From NCBI RefSeq assembly GCF_008180415.1, contig NZ_VTEI01000001.1, forward strand, positions 322,437-386,436: 64,000 nt of DNA. Direction: 5' to 3'. The first letter of the stretch is position 1. Each line of letters starts with the position of its first letter. The DNA comes from Rossellomorea vietnamensis. Lineage in GTDB: Bacteria > Bacillota > Bacilli > Bacillales > Bacillaceae_B. A program made the translations under genes and the position numbers. Positions 63,367 through 64,000 of this stretch are shown here, piece by piece. The notes under the pieces were generated by a model. The model was not told where the DNA came from and made no database searches. It was given only the letters and a program-made list of their open reading frames with translations.

Positions 63367-64000
63367 TCATGTACCCACTCTCAATCTCTAGATACATGTC
63401 TTTGTCTTTTCAAGCCTACTCATGTACCCACACGCCACCTCTGGATACATGTCTTTGTCTTTTTAGCCCATCTCATGTATCCACTCTCGATCTCTGGATA
63501 CATGTCTTTGCCTTTTTGAGCCTACTCATGTACCCACACGCCACCTCTGGATACATGTCTTTGTCTTTTTAGCCCAACTCATGTACCCACTCTCGATCTC
63601 TGGATACATGTCTTTGTCTTTTTACCCCAACTCATGTACCCACACGCCACCTCTGGATACACGTCTTTGTCTTTTTAACCCAACTCATGTACCCACACGC
63701 CACCTCTGGATACATGTCTTTGTCTTTTTAGCCCATCTCATGTACCCACTCTCGATCTCTGGATACATGTCTTTGCCTTTTTAACCCAACTCATGTACCC
63801 ACACGCCACCTCTGGATACATGTCTTTGCCTTTTTAACCCAACTCATGTACCCACACGCCACCTCTGGATACATGTCTTTGTCTTTTTAACCCAACTCAT
63901 GTACCCACACGCCACCTCTGGATACATGTCTTTGCCTTTTTGAGCCTACTCATGTACCCACTCTCAATCTCTAGATACATGTCTTTGTCTTTTTAGCCCA
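63367..64000. repeat. Palindromic tandem array, 12 units in exact 53-bp register, running off the window
   Basis: GATACATGTC occurs at 63391, 63444, 63497, 63550, 63603, 63656, 63709, 63762, 63815, 63868, 63921 and 63974, exactly 53 bases apart. Each unit pairs CATGTACCCA with TGGATACATG around an 11-base loop. Two loop types alternate irregularly: CTCTCGATCTC (or CTCTCAATCTC) and CACGCCACCTC. Short open frames here (rich in Tyr, Met, Ser, Leu) are products of the repeat. The array continues past base 64000. Confidence 0.95.

Noticed and set aside
63321..63784. Plus-strand frames of 67-83 residues rich in Met, Tyr, Ser and Leu
   Set aside because: They are translations of the 53-bp repeat and have no ribosome binding site.

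Overview
The window is a chromosomal segment of a low-to-medium GC, endospore-forming Firmicute, most likely Bacillaceae. The evidence is AAGGAGG-type ribosome binding sites, frequent TTG starts, spore genes (an sspA-type SASP, ytrH/ytrI, ytfJ), a tyrosyl T-box leader, and gene order close to the accA-to-rpsD/tyrS block of Bacillus subtilis. I cannot name the species. Most genes lie on the minus strand. No rRNA, tRNA, prophage, CRISPR array or autonomous transposon was seen.

Layout. 1-8 kb: accA (cut by the window edge), accD, a FadR-like GntR regulator, malic enzyme and dnaE, all minus, with a 17-bp FadR-like palindrome upstream of the malic enzyme. 8-13.4 kb: sporulation pair ytrH-ytrI, nrnA, ytpI, a five-fold 125-bp repeat, ytoI and a small membrane protein. 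13.4-15 kb: an AT-rich islet with a PepSY-like lipoprotein, a frameshifted PH-domain gene and a small membrane protein. 15.3-24 kb: ytkL, ald, a repeat mosaic, a cytosine/purine-type permease, an ECF sigma factor overlapping a membrane protein with a SpoIIP-like amidase domain, a universal stress protein and an EcsC-family gene. 24-38.6 kb: ackA, ytxK, tpx, ytfJ, ytfI, yteJ, sppA, a second NAD kinase, rarD, ytcJ, an acyl-CoA synthetase and sspA. 38.6-48 kb: thiI with its cysteine desulfurase, a GT2 glycosyltransferase, brnQ, ezrA, a HisJ-type phosphatase, refZ and a free-Met-sulfoxide reductase. 48-64 kb: a cupin, a FAD/Rieske oxidoreductase, methionine gamma-lyase, a GAF-GGDEF protein, rpsD, a GNAT and a HAD protein, tyrS behind a T-box, and a large class A PBP.

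The genes are mostly housekeeping: malonyl-CoA supply and malate metabolism under a probable shared regulator, acetate overflow (ackA with a cre-like site), thiol and iron-sulfur chemistry (thiI/nifZ, tpx, Met reductase), division control (ezrA, refZ) and spore formation.

The intergenic DNA is the unusual part. At least seven intergenic arrays of different or only partly related sequence share a 51-53-bp period, close to five helical turns; several consist of short palindromes, and the largest keeps an exact 53-bp register for 20 units. Also present are a dispersed 125-bp palindromic element (one copy inside the tyrS leader), MITE-like elements of about 190 bp with 7-8-bp target duplications, and a 47-bp near-perfect palindrome near rpsD. 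The other candidate for a little-described system is the ECF sigma / SpoIIP-domain pair at 20.3-21.8 kb.

All calls come from reading the sequence and from memory of the families; no database search or computation was run.
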